From NCBI RefSeq assembly GCF_047600445.1, contig NZ_JASGKT010000002.1, positions 2,790,001-2,854,000 on the forward strand: a stretch of DNA of 64,000 bases, written 5' to 3'. The notes beneath the pieces are model-generated. The model was not told where the DNA came from. It worked only from the letters and a program-made list of their open reading frames with translations, and searched no databases. Shown piece after piece: positions 24,159 through 33,720 of the stretch. Source of the stretch: Piscinibacter sp047600445. Lineage in GTDB: Bacteria > Pseudomonadota > Gammaproteobacteria > Burkholderiales > Burkholderiaceae_C. Numbering within the stretch: the stretch's first letter is position 1; each line of letters starts with the position of its first letter. The translations under genes were made by a program, and so were the position numbers.

Positions 24159-24752
24159 CGCGGCCCCTTCACCGGCCATTCGACGCCGGCCACCATCAGC
24201 GTCACGCGCGCGCAGCGTTCGGCCACCGCCTGGTGCAGCAGACCCAGCGCATCGACAACGGCTCGCACCTCCCGGGACACCGGCATCACCCCCCATCCGA
24301 TCTCGTTGGAAACCATCACCACCGGCGAACGGCTCGGCCTGCAGGGCGTCGAGCAGTTCGTCGCGCTCCTGCGCCCAGTCCGGCGGCGGCTGGCCCGCGC
24401 CGCCGTCGGCCGGCGCCGCCGGCGGCATCAGGCATTGTGTCAGCCACAGGGTCAGGCAATCGACGACGACGAGGCGCTGCGGGTCCGACAACTCACGCAG
24501 CACGCGGCCCAGCCGCCGAGGCGCCTCCACCGTCCGCAGCGCGGGCAGGCGCGCGGCGCGATCGGCCCGGTGCCGCGCGATGCGCGCGCCCATCTCGTCG
24601 TCGCCGGTGAGTTCGGCCGGCAGCGCGGTGGCCACCAGCACGGCCGACCGGCCGCGCGCCCCGGCCAGCCAATGCGCGGCCCGGCCTTCGGCCGTGCGCG
24701 ACTTGCCGCACTTGGCGCCGCCGAGGATCAGTTCGTGCGCTGGGGGGGTCAT
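24155..24752 (-). pseudogene. cobU: cobU (cobinamide kinase / guanylyltransferase) with a single-base frameshift
   Basis: The first 140 or so codons read well: ELILGGAKCGKSRTAE (P-loop GGAKCGKS), the adenosyl/GTP region ARIARHRADRAA with the catalytic His, and VVVDCLTLWLTQCL. After ELLDALQAEP the frame is lost. One base off, the normal end appears: PVVMVSNEIGWGVMPVSREV, then LHQAVAERCARVTLMVAGVEWPVK to a TGA at 24155 that overlaps the next ATG. One surplus base near 24328-24329 (reading CCGTTCGCC where CCGTCGCC is expected) explains it. CobU phosphorylates adenosylcobinamide and adds GMP. The gene is either newly broken or mis-sequenced; there is no slippery run. Confidence 0.9.
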
Positions 24753-24755
24753 GGC

Positions 24756-25436
24756 CTACCTCAGCACCAAACCCTTCGCCCCCACCGAAAGCCGCGTGAC
24801 ATCGCCCTTGACGAATTGGCCCAGATAGCGGCGCGCGGCATCGCGCGTGCGCTGCGCCAGGGCGGCGTCCGGCCGGGACTTCAGCGCCATCTGCGTGCTC
24901 GCCATGAACATGCCGATGATGGCCAGTTGTTCGTAGGCCTCGCGCCTGTCACGCTCCGACAGCCTGGCGAAGCCGGGCACCGCCGCCACGGCGGTGCGCA
25001 TCTGGTCGACCAGCGGGGCGAAGTGTTCGTCGGGGAAGTCCGCGCCATGCATGGCCATGACGCAGCCGGCAACGAATGCCGCGGCCGCGCCGCCCAGATC
25101 ACCGGGAGGAATCGAGAACCGCTTCTCGATGTCGGCATAAGACCGCAGCAGCGATCGGAAGGTGGCTTCGGCCTGCGCGCGGCTGGCCGGCGGATAGCCC
25201 GCCGCCAACCTGGCCGGCATCGACACGGCGGACGACGGCGCGGTGACGAGCTTCGAGCGTTCCTCGGCGGGCCGCTCGGGCTGACTCTTCAACGCGATGT
25301 CGTACTGGATGGCCTGGTAGTACCACGACGAATCCAGGATGCCCAGGTTGCCCATGTCGTACATCGGCCCGTAGGCGCGCGCCAGCACGGGCAGGATCAG
25401 CAACAGCAGCCAGGCAAAACGACGCGGACCACGCAT
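24756..25436 (-). CDS. exported protein of unknown function (DUF6683-like)
   Basis: 226 residues. A clean signal peptide (RRFAWLLLLILPVLARAYG) is followed by YDMGNLGILDSSWYYQAIQY and, from about residue 70, a helical region with MPARLAAGYPPASRAQAEAT and FVAGCVMAMHG. I link it to the DUF6683 family from memory; no function is known. GGAGG lies 8 bp before the ATG at 25436, which decides the start; a GTG three codons earlier is also in frame. It ends 3 bp before cobU and could therefore be first in the cobalamin transcript, though nothing in it points to B12. Confidence 0.75.
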   Translation of the reverse strand: MRGPRRFAWLLLLILPVLARAYGPMYDMGNLGILDSSWYYQAIQYDIALKSQPERPAEERSKLVTAPSSAVSMPARLAAGYPPASRAQAEATFRSLLRSYADIEKRFSIPPGDLGGAAAAFVAGCVMAMHGADFPDEHFAPLVDQMRTAVAAVPGFARLSERDRREAYEQLAIIGMFMASTQMALKSRPDAALAQRTRDAARRYLGQFVKGDVTRLSVGAKGLVLR

Positions 25437-25585
25437 GGCACACACCTCCGGAAGAAGCCCTGGCGGGGCCGCTGGGATGCTACCTCGTTGATGATCGGGG
25501 CCATCTCACCTGCTTCGGCGACCTGGGCCTCGAAGTCGCGCGCGCGATGGCACGCGGCCAACGCCTCAAGCCCGCGTGTTCTTCG

Positions 25586-27454
<1,869 letters not shown>

Positions 27455-27605
27455 GGTGTTGAGCTTCCGGGAAAAGGGAGGGAGGGATGACGGGGCCGAA
27501 TCCTAGGCAAGCCCCTCAGTTGATTGATTGCAATCTTCGTTCATCAATGCAATATTTCGCCACCCCGCGAACCGGGTGAAGAATTTATTCATTGAGGATT
27601 GATTT

Positions 27606-28097
27606 GTGACTGAAATCACCGATCCGGTCGCCCTGGATGCCACCGACCTGCGCATCCTCGACCAGCTCCAGCGCGACGCCTCGCTCACCAACCAGGCGCT
27701 TGCCGCGGCGGTGCACACCTCGCCGGCCACCTGCCTGCGGCGCGTCAAGCGGCTGGTGGACGCGGGCGTGATCGAGCGCCAGGTGGTGCTGCTGTCTCCC
27801 GCCAGGCTGGGCGCGGGGCTGACGGCGATCGTCGAGGTCACGCTGGACCGCCAGGGCGCCGAGCACCTCGCCGCGTTCGAGGCGCGCGCGGTGGCCGACG
27901 AGGCGGTGCGCCAGTGCTACCGCGTCTCGCCGGGGCCCGACTTCCTGCTGATCCTGCAGGTGGCCGACATGCCGGCCTACCACGCGCTGGTGCAGCGCCT
28001 GTTCACGCAGGACGCCAACGTGCGCAACGTGAAGGCCTTCTTCAGCGTCTCGCGCGCGAAGTTCGAGCCGTCGATCGCGCTGCCGAGGGCCGGCTGA
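27606..28097 (+). CDS. Lrp/AsnC-family transcriptional regulator
   Basis: 163 residues from a GTG start (MTEITDPVALDATDLRILDQ). The N-terminal helix-turn-helix covers LDQLQRDASLTNQALAAAVHTSPATCLRRVKRL, and the RAM ligand-binding domain covers VEVTLDRQGAEHLAAFE to VKAFFSVSRAKFEPS. Such proteins form octamers and respond to amino acids. It is divergent from glmS, with an AT-rich region (27491-27605) between them holding TTGATTGATTGCAATC and AATTTATTCATTGA, likely for autoregulation. It converges with rlmI with only 2 bp between stops. A ligand cannot be named. Confidence 0.92.
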   Translation: MTEITDPVALDATDLRILDQLQRDASLTNQALAAAVHTSPATCLRRVKRLVDAGVIERQVVLLSPARLGAGLTAIVEVTLDRQGAEHLAAFEARAVADEAVRQCYRVSPGPDFLLILQVADMPAYHALVQRLFTQDANVRNVKAFFSVSRAKFEPSIALPRAG

Positions 28098-28099
28098 CG

Positions 28100-29281
28100 C
28101 TACGACTTCAGGACCACCAGCCCCTTGAGGTACTCGCCCTCGGGGAACACCAGCGTCTGAGGGTGGTCGGGCGCGGCGGCCACGCGGGCGTAGATCGCGC
28201 CGTCGACGCCGGCGTCCATGCCCGCGCCGGCGACGATCTTGTGGAACAGCTCGGTGCCCACGCCGCCCGAGCACGAGAAGGTGAACAGCGCGCCGCCCGG
28301 CGCCAGCAGCTTGAGCGCGAGGCGGTTGATGTCCTTGTAGGCGCGCGCGGCGCGTTCGGCGTGCGCGGCGGTGGGCGCGAACTTGGGCGGGTCGAGCACG
28401 ATGGCGTCGAAGGCCTCGCCGTTTTTCAGCGCGTCGCGCAGCGTCTGGTTGACGTCGGCGTCGCGCGCCTCGTGGCGCGAAGCGTCGAAGCCGTTGAGCG
28501 CGACGTGCGCCGTGGCGCGCGCCAGCGCCGGCGCCGACGAATCGACGCTCACCACCCGCTGCGCGCCGCCGGCCAGCGCCGCGACGCTGAAGCCGCCGGT
28601 GTAGCAGTAGCAGTTCAGCACGCGCTTCAGGCCGAAGTGGCGAACGGTGTCGGCGAACAGCTTGCGGTTGTCGCGCTGGTCGAGATAGAAGCCGGTCTTG
28701 TGGCCCTCGGCCACGTCGAGCGTGAGGCGCCAGTCGTGCTCGCGGATCGTCACCTCGGTGTCGCCCGCGCCGCGCAGCCAGCCGGCGGCCGGCGCCAGGC
28801 CTTCGAGCTTGCGCACGCCGGAGTCGCTGCGTTCGTACAGGCGCGTGCAGCCGGTGGCCTTCAGCAGCAGCTCGGCGAGCGTGGCCTTCCAGCGCTCGGT
28901 GCCGGCGGAGAGGAACTGCGCCGACAGCAGATCGCCATAGCGGTCGACGATCAGCCCCGGCAGCCCGTCGGCCTCGCCGTGGACCAGGCGCACGCCGTCG
29001 CTGGCGATCGGCAGCCGCGCGCGCAGCGCCAGCGCCCTGGCGATGCGGCGCTCGAAGAAGGCCTCGTCGATGCGCTCGGCCTCGTCGAAGCTCCAGGCGC
29101 GCACGCGGATCATCGAACTGGGGCTGAACGCGGCCCAGGCGAGGAAGCGGCCGGCGGCGTCCTGCACGCGCACGGTCTCGCCGGCGTCGGCCTTGCCCTT
29201 GTCGACCGAGCCCTGGAACACCCAGGGGTGGCGGCGCAGCAGCGAGCGCTCCTTGCCCTCGCGCAGCGTGACGGCCTTCAT
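28100..29281 (-). CDS. rlmI: class I SAM-dependent rRNA cytosine-C5 methyltransferase (RlmI type)
   Basis: 393 residues. An N-terminal PUA domain (LREGKERSLLRRHPWVFQGS, residues 5-80) is followed by a central EEHEA-like domain and a Rossmann methyltransferase: VLNCYCYTGGFSVAAL (SAM), VSVDSS, DAIVLDPPKFAP, and the catalytic cysteine in TFSCSGGV. E. coli RlmI makes m5C1962 in 23S rRNA; this is the same architecture and length. Its ATG overlaps the xerC stop (ATGA), so it ends the dapF–xerC run of genes. Confidence 0.92.
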   Translation of the reverse strand: MKAVTLREGKERSLLRRHPWVFQGSVDKGKADAGETVRVQDAAGRFLAWAAFSPSSMIRVRAWSFDEAERIDEAFFERRIARALALRARLPIASDGVRLVHGEADGLPGLIVDRYGDLLSAQFLSAGTERWKATLAELLLKATGCTRLYERSDSGVRKLEGLAPAAGWLRGAGDTEVTIREHDWRLTLDVAEGHKTGFYLDQRDNRKLFADTVRHFGLKRVLNCYCYTGGFSVAALAGGAQRVVSVDSSAPALARATAHVALNGFDASRHEARDADVNQTLRDALKNGEAFDAIVLDPPKFAPTAAHAERAARAYKDINRLALKLLAPGGALFTFSCSGGVGTELFHKIVAGAGMDAGVDGAIYARVAAAPDHPQTLVFPEGEYLKGLVVLKS

Positions 29282-30201
29282 TTGCGCCGGGCGCGCGGAT
29301 GCGCGGCGTCGTAGACCTTGGACAGATGCCCGAAGTCGAGCCGCGTGTAGACCTGCGTGGTGCTGATGTCGGCGTGGCCCAGCAGTTCCTGCACCGCGCG
29401 CAGGTCGCCGCTCGACTGCAGCAGGTGCGAGGCGAAGGAGTGGCGCAGCATGTGCGGATGCACGTGCGTCGGCAGCCCGGCCTGGATGGCGCGGCGCTTC
29501 AGGCGCGAGCGCAACTGGCTGGCGGTCAGCCGCGTGCCGCGCTGGCTGACGAACAGCGCCGGCTCGCCCGGCTGTGCGATCTCGCCGCGCAGCTCGAGCC
29601 AGCGCCGCAAGGCGCTCAAGGCCGCCGCGCCCACCGGCACGCTGCGCCGCTTGCTGCCCTTGCCGAGCACGTGCGCGCTGGCGTCGGCCGCGTCGATCCA
29701 GCCGGCCGCCTGCGCCGAGGCGCCTACGTCCAGCCCGGTCAGCTCGCCGACGCGCAGCCCGCAGCCGTACAGCAGCTCGACGATGCAGTGGTCGCGCGCG
29801 TCCAGGCGCGCGTCGCCGGCTTCCTCGGGCGGCGCATGGTGGTCGGCCAGCGCCATCGCCTGGTCGACCGGCAGCGCCTTGGGCAGCGGCTTGGCCGCCT
29901 TGGGCGCGCGCACGCCCTCGACCGGGTTGAGCGCCACCAGCGCGTCGCGCCCCAGCCAGCGGTACAGGCCGCGCCAAGCCGACAGCACCAGCGCGATGCT
30001 GCGCGGCGCGAGGCCTTGCGCGTGCAACTGCGCGGCCCAGCGGCGCACGTGGTGCACCTGCACCTCGCGCAGCGGCACCGCGTGTTTCTCGGTGAAGGCG
30101 CGCAGCCGCTCGAAGGCGTCGCGATAGATCGCCAGCGTGCGCGGCGCGAGCCGGCGCTCCACCTCGAGGTGGACGAGGTGCCGCGCGATGTCGTCGTCCA
30201 T
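29278..30201 (-). CDS. xerC: site-specific tyrosine recombinase XerC
   Basis: 307 residues. The N-terminal SAM-like core-binding domain (residues 1-95) is followed by the catalytic domain with all key residues: Arg in GCGLRVGEL, Lys in GKGSKRR, HMLRHSFA (His, Arg), LGHADISTTQVYTR with the nucleophile Tyr. Partner of XerD at dif, it resolves chromosome dimers at division. The start ATG overlaps the DUF484 stop (ATGA). The dapF – DUF484 – xerC order is conserved across many proteobacteria, which supports XerC and not a phage integrase. Confidence 0.95.
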   Translation of the reverse strand: MDDDIARHLVHLEVERRLAPRTLAIYRDAFERLRAFTEKHAVPLREVQVHHVRRWAAQLHAQGLAPRSIALVLSAWRGLYRWLGRDALVALNPVEGVRAPKAAKPLPKALPVDQAMALADHHAPPEEAGDARLDARDHCIVELLYGCGLRVGELTGLDVGASAQAAGWIDAADASAHVLGKGSKRRSVPVGAAALSALRRWLELRGEIAQPGEPALFVSQRGTRLTASQLRSRLKRRAIQAGLPTHVHPHMLRHSFASHLLQSSGDLRAVQELLGHADISTTQVYTRLDFGHLSKVYDAAHPRARRK

Positions 30202-30878
30202 CAGCCCGCCGGCAACAGGCGCGACAGCGACGCGCTGGCCAGCTCGCCGATGCGCTGCAGGAACTCGGTGCCCATCTCGGCGGTGTAGCGTGTCGGGTCG
30301 GGCGAGGCCAGCACCAGCATGCCGAAGGCCCCGACGCCGCCGCCGTGGCGCAGCGGCAGCATCGCGATCGACATCGCCGAGGCCGGGTCGTCCAGCCACT
30401 GCGCCGCCTCGAATCCGCTGTTCACGCCGCAGTAGGGCAGCGTCAGGCTGGCGGCGAGGCTTTGCACGTCCTTGCTGACGGCCTGCGCGAAGGGCTGCGC
30501 GGCGAAGGCCGCGTCGGCGCCCCAGACGCGGATGCCCGACTGCGGGATCATGAACTGGTGCATCAGCTCGCGCGTCAGCGCCTCGGGCAGCGCGGCGGCG
30601 TCGGCGGTGAGCATCAGCGTGCGCGTCCAGCGGTGCAGGCGCTCGGCGATGGCGACGTTCTCCTGCCCGTTGCGGATCATCTCGATGATCTTGCCCTCCA
30701 GGCCCTTGATCTTGTCGCGCAGCATTTCCATCTGCCGCTCCTGCAGCGACACCGCGCGCTGGCCGTGCGGGCTGGTGAGCTGCACGGAGGCGAGCAGCTC
30801 GGCGTGGCGCTCGAAGAAGGCCGGGTTGTTGGCGAGATAGTTGGCGATGTCCGCTTCGGTGATCCCCTGAATGCTCAT
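30201..30878 (-). CDS. DUF484 family protein (GAF-like), upstream of xerC
   Basis: 225 residues. It starts IQGITEADIANYLANNPAFFERHAELL, a helical motif found in nearly all DUF484 proteins, then VSLQERQMEMLRDKIKGLEG, a coiled-coil segment. A GAF-like domain follows (residues about 85-220), ending LQRIGELASASLSRLL. Function is unknown; it is nearly always between dapF and xerC, hinting at a link with recombination or cell division. Its stop overlaps the xerC start. About 85 bp separate it from dapF. Confidence 0.9.
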   Translation of the reverse strand: MSIQGITEADIANYLANNPAFFERHAELLASVQLTSPHGQRAVSLQERQMEMLRDKIKGLEGKIIEMIRNGQENVAIAERLHRWTRTLMLTADAAALPEALTRELMHQFMIPQSGIRVWGADAAFAAQPFAQAVSKDVQSLAASLTLPYCGVNSGFEAAQWLDDPASAMSIAMLPLRHGGGVGAFGMLVLASPDPTRYTAEMGTEFLQRIGELASASLSRLLPAG

Positions 30879-30963
30879 GTCTGCCCCTCGTCCGGCGAAT
30901 ACGCCGGCCGATCCCCCAAGGGGATGCTGGCCGGCTTGGGAACGGCCCGGCGCTCGGCCAGCC

Positions 30964-31818
30964 TCATAGTTCGATCTCTCCTTCGAAGACGGTCTCGGCC
31001 GGCCCCGTCATGAACACATGCGCGTCGCCGCCGGCCCACTCGATGGTGAGCACGCCGCCGCGCGTCTCGACGTCGACCTGGGCGTCCAGCAGCCCGAGCC
31101 GCACGCCCGCCACCACCGCCGCGCAGGCGCCGGTGCCGCAGGCCAGCGTCTCGCCGGCGCCGCGCTCGTGCACGCGCAGCCGGATGCGGCCGCGCGAGAG
31201 CACCTGCACGAAGCCGGCGTTGACGTGGCGCGGAAAACGCGCGTGCGTCTCGATCGCCGGGCCCTGCTGCGCGACCAGCGCGGCATCGACGTCGTGCACG
31301 AACTGCACCGCGTGCGGGTTGCCCATCGACAGCACCGCCACCTCGGCGGCGTAGTCGCCGAGGTCGAGCGGCCACAGCTCGAAGCCGTTGCACGCGCGCG
31401 GCGCCAGCCCCTGCGCGGCGAAGGGCACACGCGCGAGGTCGAACACCGGCGTGTTCATGTCGACGGTGACACGGCCGTCGTCCTGCGCGCGCAGTTCGAG
31501 CAGGTTGTTCGTCGTCTCGACGCGCACGACGCGCTTGTCCGTCAGCCCCTTGTCGCGCACGAAGCGCACGAAGCAGCGCGCGCCGTTGCCGCAGTGCTCG
31601 ACTTCGTCGCCGCTGCCGCCGTTGAAGATGCGGTAGCGGAAGTCCACGCCCGGCGTGGCGCTCTTCTCGACGACCAGGATCTGGTCGGCGCCGACGCCGA
31701 AGCGGCGGTCGCCGAGGCGGCGGTACTGCTCGCCCGTCAGCGCGAGCGGCGCGCGCGTGGCGTCCAGCACGACGAAGTCGTTGCCCGCGCCCTGCATCTT
31801 GGTGAAGTGGAGCTTCAT
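30964..31818 (-). CDS. dapF: diaminopimelate epimerase
   Basis: 284 residues, usual length. The two catalytic cysteines are in EHCGNGARC (residue about 77) and ACGTGACA (about 224); the start KLHFTKMQGAGNDFVVLD and MGNPHAV are conserved. It turns LL-DAP into meso-DAP for lysine and peptidoglycan. The gene lies 22 bp downstream of an LpxL-type acyltransferase gene, so cell-wall and lipid-A steps share a transcript. Confidence 0.97.
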   Translation of the reverse strand: MKLHFTKMQGAGNDFVVLDATRAPLALTGEQYRRLGDRRFGVGADQILVVEKSATPGVDFRYRIFNGGSGDEVEHCGNGARCFVRFVRDKGLTDKRVVRVETTNNLLELRAQDDGRVTVDMNTPVFDLARVPFAAQGLAPRACNGFELWPLDLGDYAAEVAVLSMGNPHAVQFVHDVDAALVAQQGPAIETHARFPRHVNAGFVQVLSRGRIRLRVHERGAGETLACGTGACAAVVAGVRLGLLDAQVDVETRGGVLTIEWAGGDAHVFMTGPAETVFEGEIEL

Positions 31819-31840
31819 CGGGCTCCGATTATGGGCGCTC

Positions 31841-32728
31841 TCAGTACAGCGCCGGCTCGCCGTCCGGCCGCGTCTTGAAGCGCTTGTGCACCCACAGGTA
31901 CTGCGCCGGGTTCTCGCGGATCTGCGCCTCGATCCAGCGGTTCATGCGCGCGGTGTCGGCGAGCGCGTCGTCGCTGGGGAAGTCGGCCCACGGCGGCAGG
32001 AAGCGCACGCGGTAGCCCTGCCCGCCGGGCAGCATCTCGGCCAGCACCGGCTGCACCGCCATGTCGAGCAGCCGGGCCATGCGCGAGGGCGCCAGCAGCG
32101 TCGCCGCGCTGACGCCGAAGAAGGGCACGAAGGCGGCGTCGCGCTTGCCGAAATCCATGTCGGGCAGGTTGAAGAAGCCGGTGCCCTGCCTGATTTCGCG
32201 GATCAGCGGCTTGGCCGAATCGCTGCGCGGAAAGACCACCGCGTTGCCCAGGCGCAGGCGGCCGCGGCGCATCACCGCGTCCATCACCGGGTTGCTCTGG
32301 CGCTGGTAGATCGAGGCGCCGCGCCGCTTCTGGAACAGCAGCACCGCCGCGCCGGCCACGTCCAGCGCCATGAAGTGCGGCACCAGCCACATCACCGGGC
32401 GCTCGCTGCGCTCGGCCAGGTCGACCTCGCCCTCGACGTGGATCAGCTTCATCAACCGCTCGCGCGGCGCCCACCACAGCAGGCCGCGCTCGACGATGCT
32501 GCGCCCCAGCCAGCCGAAATGCTCGCGCGCCAGCGCCTCGCGCTCGGCCGGCGTCTTCTCCGGGAAGCACAGCTCGAGGTTGCGCAGCGCGATGCGCCGC
32601 CGCGCGCCGGCGACGCGGTACAGCAGCGCGCCCAGGCCGCGCCCGAACGCCGCCTGCGCCGGCAGCGGCAGCCAGTGGAGCAGCCACAGCGCGCCGAGCA
32701 GCAGCCGCGTCGCCAGGCGCTGCAACAT
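31841..32728 (-). CDS. lipid A late acyltransferase (LpxL/HtrB family), second copy
   Basis: 295 residues. The acyltransferase motif HFMALD (HX4D) near residue 115, the ALRNLELCFPEKT block and YLWVHKRFKTRP at the end identify the LpxL/LpxM family. An N-terminal hydrophobic helix (LLLGALWLLHWLPLPAQAA) anchors it in the inner membrane. It adds a secondary acyl chain to Kdo2-lipid A. It overlaps the related gene upstream by ATGA; the pair probably adds the two secondary chains. Which acts on which position cannot be told from sequence. Confidence 0.9.
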   Translation of the reverse strand: MLQRLATRLLLGALWLLHWLPLPAQAAFGRGLGALLYRVAGARRRIALRNLELCFPEKTPAEREALAREHFGWLGRSIVERGLLWWAPRERLMKLIHVEGEVDLAERSERPVMWLVPHFMALDVAGAAVLLFQKRRGASIYQRQSNPVMDAVMRRGRLRLGNAVVFPRSDSAKPLIREIRQGTGFFNLPDMDFGKRDAAFVPFFGVSAATLLAPSRMARLLDMAVQPVLAEMLPGGQGYRVRFLPPWADFPSDDALADTARMNRWIEAQIRENPAQYLWVHKRFKTRPDGEPALY

Positions 32729-33588
32729 CACTCGCTCGCCGCGGCGCGCGGCGCCTTGTAGCGGTGGTAGCCCCACAGGTACTGCTGCGGGCGCTGGCGG
32801 ATCAGGTGTTCCATGGCGCGGTTCACGATGGCCGCGGATTCTGCCTGCGCCGCCGGGTCGGCCGGCAGGGCTTCGGTCATCGGCTGGAAGCGCACCACGT
32901 AACCCCGGCCGCGCGGCAGCCGCTCGCCCCACACCAGCAGCAGCGCCGCGCCGGTCTGCTGCGCCAGGCGCGCGGCCAGCGTCATCGTGTAGGCGCGCTG
33001 GCCGAAGAACGGCGCCCATTCACCCTGGCCCTCGGGCGGCACCTGGTCGGGCAGCAGGCCGACGGCCTCGCCGCGGCGCAGCGCGCGGATCATCTGGCGC
33101 ACGCCGGCCAGCGTGGCCGGCGCGGTGGCCAGGCCTTCGCGCGCGCGCGAGGCTTCCATCACCTCCCTCAGCCAGGCCTTGCGGGCGGGGCGGTAGAGCA
33201 CGGTGACCGGCCCGTACTGCGGCGCGAAGCGCTCGGCATAAGCCTGCGCGCAGATCTCGAAGCAGCCCAGGTGCGGCGTCAGCAGCAGCACGCCGCGGCC
33301 GGCGGCGTGGGCGGCGTCGACCCATTCGGCGCCCTCGATGCGCGTGAAGTCGGCCAGCGGCCTGCCCACCGGGCGCAGCCACAGGAAGGGCAGTTCCATC
33401 GCCATGCGGCCGGCCTCGGCGACGGCCGCGCGCGAGGCCGCCGCGCCGATGCCGGCGCGGGCCACGTGCGCGTCGAAGCGGCCGCGGTAGGTGGGCGAGA
33501 GCCAGTAGCCGAGCCAGCCGACCAGCGTGCCCAGCGCGTGCGCAAATGCCAGGGAACGGCCCGAGAGCCAGCGGAACAGTCGGATCAT
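32728..33588 (-). CDS. lipid A late acyltransferase (LpxL family), first copy
   Basis: 286 residues. HLGCFE (HX4E) near residue 107 is the catalytic motif, GLLPDQVPPEGQGEWAPFFG is the family's second block, and QYLWGYHRYKAPR the C-terminal one. An N-terminal helix (LAFAHALGTLVGWLGYWL) anchors it. It lacks the long N-terminal ring-forming segment that some LpxM have. First gene of the leftward run lpxL-type – lpxL-type – dapF; divergent from metK with 132 bp between starts. Confidence 0.9.
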   Translation of the reverse strand: MIRLFRWLSGRSLAFAHALGTLVGWLGYWLSPTYRGRFDAHVARAGIGAAASRAAVAEAGRMAMELPFLWLRPVGRPLADFTRIEGAEWVDAAHAAGRGVLLLTPHLGCFEICAQAYAERFAPQYGPVTVLYRPARKAWLREVMEASRAREGLATAPATLAGVRQMIRALRRGEAVGLLPDQVPPEGQGEWAPFFGQRAYTMTLAARLAQQTGAALLLVWGERLPRGRGYVVRFQPMTEALPADPAAQAESAAIVNRAMEHLIRQRPQQYLWGYHRYKAPRAAASE

Positions 33589-33594
33589 CTTTCC

Positions 33595-33720
33595 TATAAT
33601 CGCCGCGTCGCCGAGTTACTGAACTACTTGCGGGGCGACTCACAAATCCCGCTAAAGCGTTCGCCGCTCCTCCAGATTCCCAGGCCGGCAACGCAAGTGC
33701 AACCTGACTGGAGTTTAAGA
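33595..33720 (+). promoter_or_regulatory. metK promoter (-10) and structured leader
   Basis: TATAAT (33595-33600) is a perfect -10, with only a weak -35. Transcription would start near 33607, leaving a leader of about 114 nt. It can form GCGGG…CCCGC (33631-33652) and a small AGCG/CGCT hairpin just after. GGAG at 33710-33713 sets the GTG start. Long leaders before metK are often SAM- or SAH-controlled, but I could not match this one to SAM-II, SAM/SAH or SAH riboswitch consensus. Confidence 0.5.

Noticed and set aside
25446..25585. Open plus-strand frame reading GHLTCFGDLGLEVARAMARG
   Set aside because: Short, no start or ribosome site, and no family I can name; possibly a remnant but not supportable as a gene.
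29278..30201. XerC as a phage or integron integrase
   Set aside because: The conserved dapF – DUF484 – xerC context and lack of attachment sites or phage genes favour the housekeeping recombinase.
33601..33720. SAM-II or SAH riboswitch
   Set aside because: The conserved cores of these classes could not be aligned by eye; kept only as an unassigned leader.
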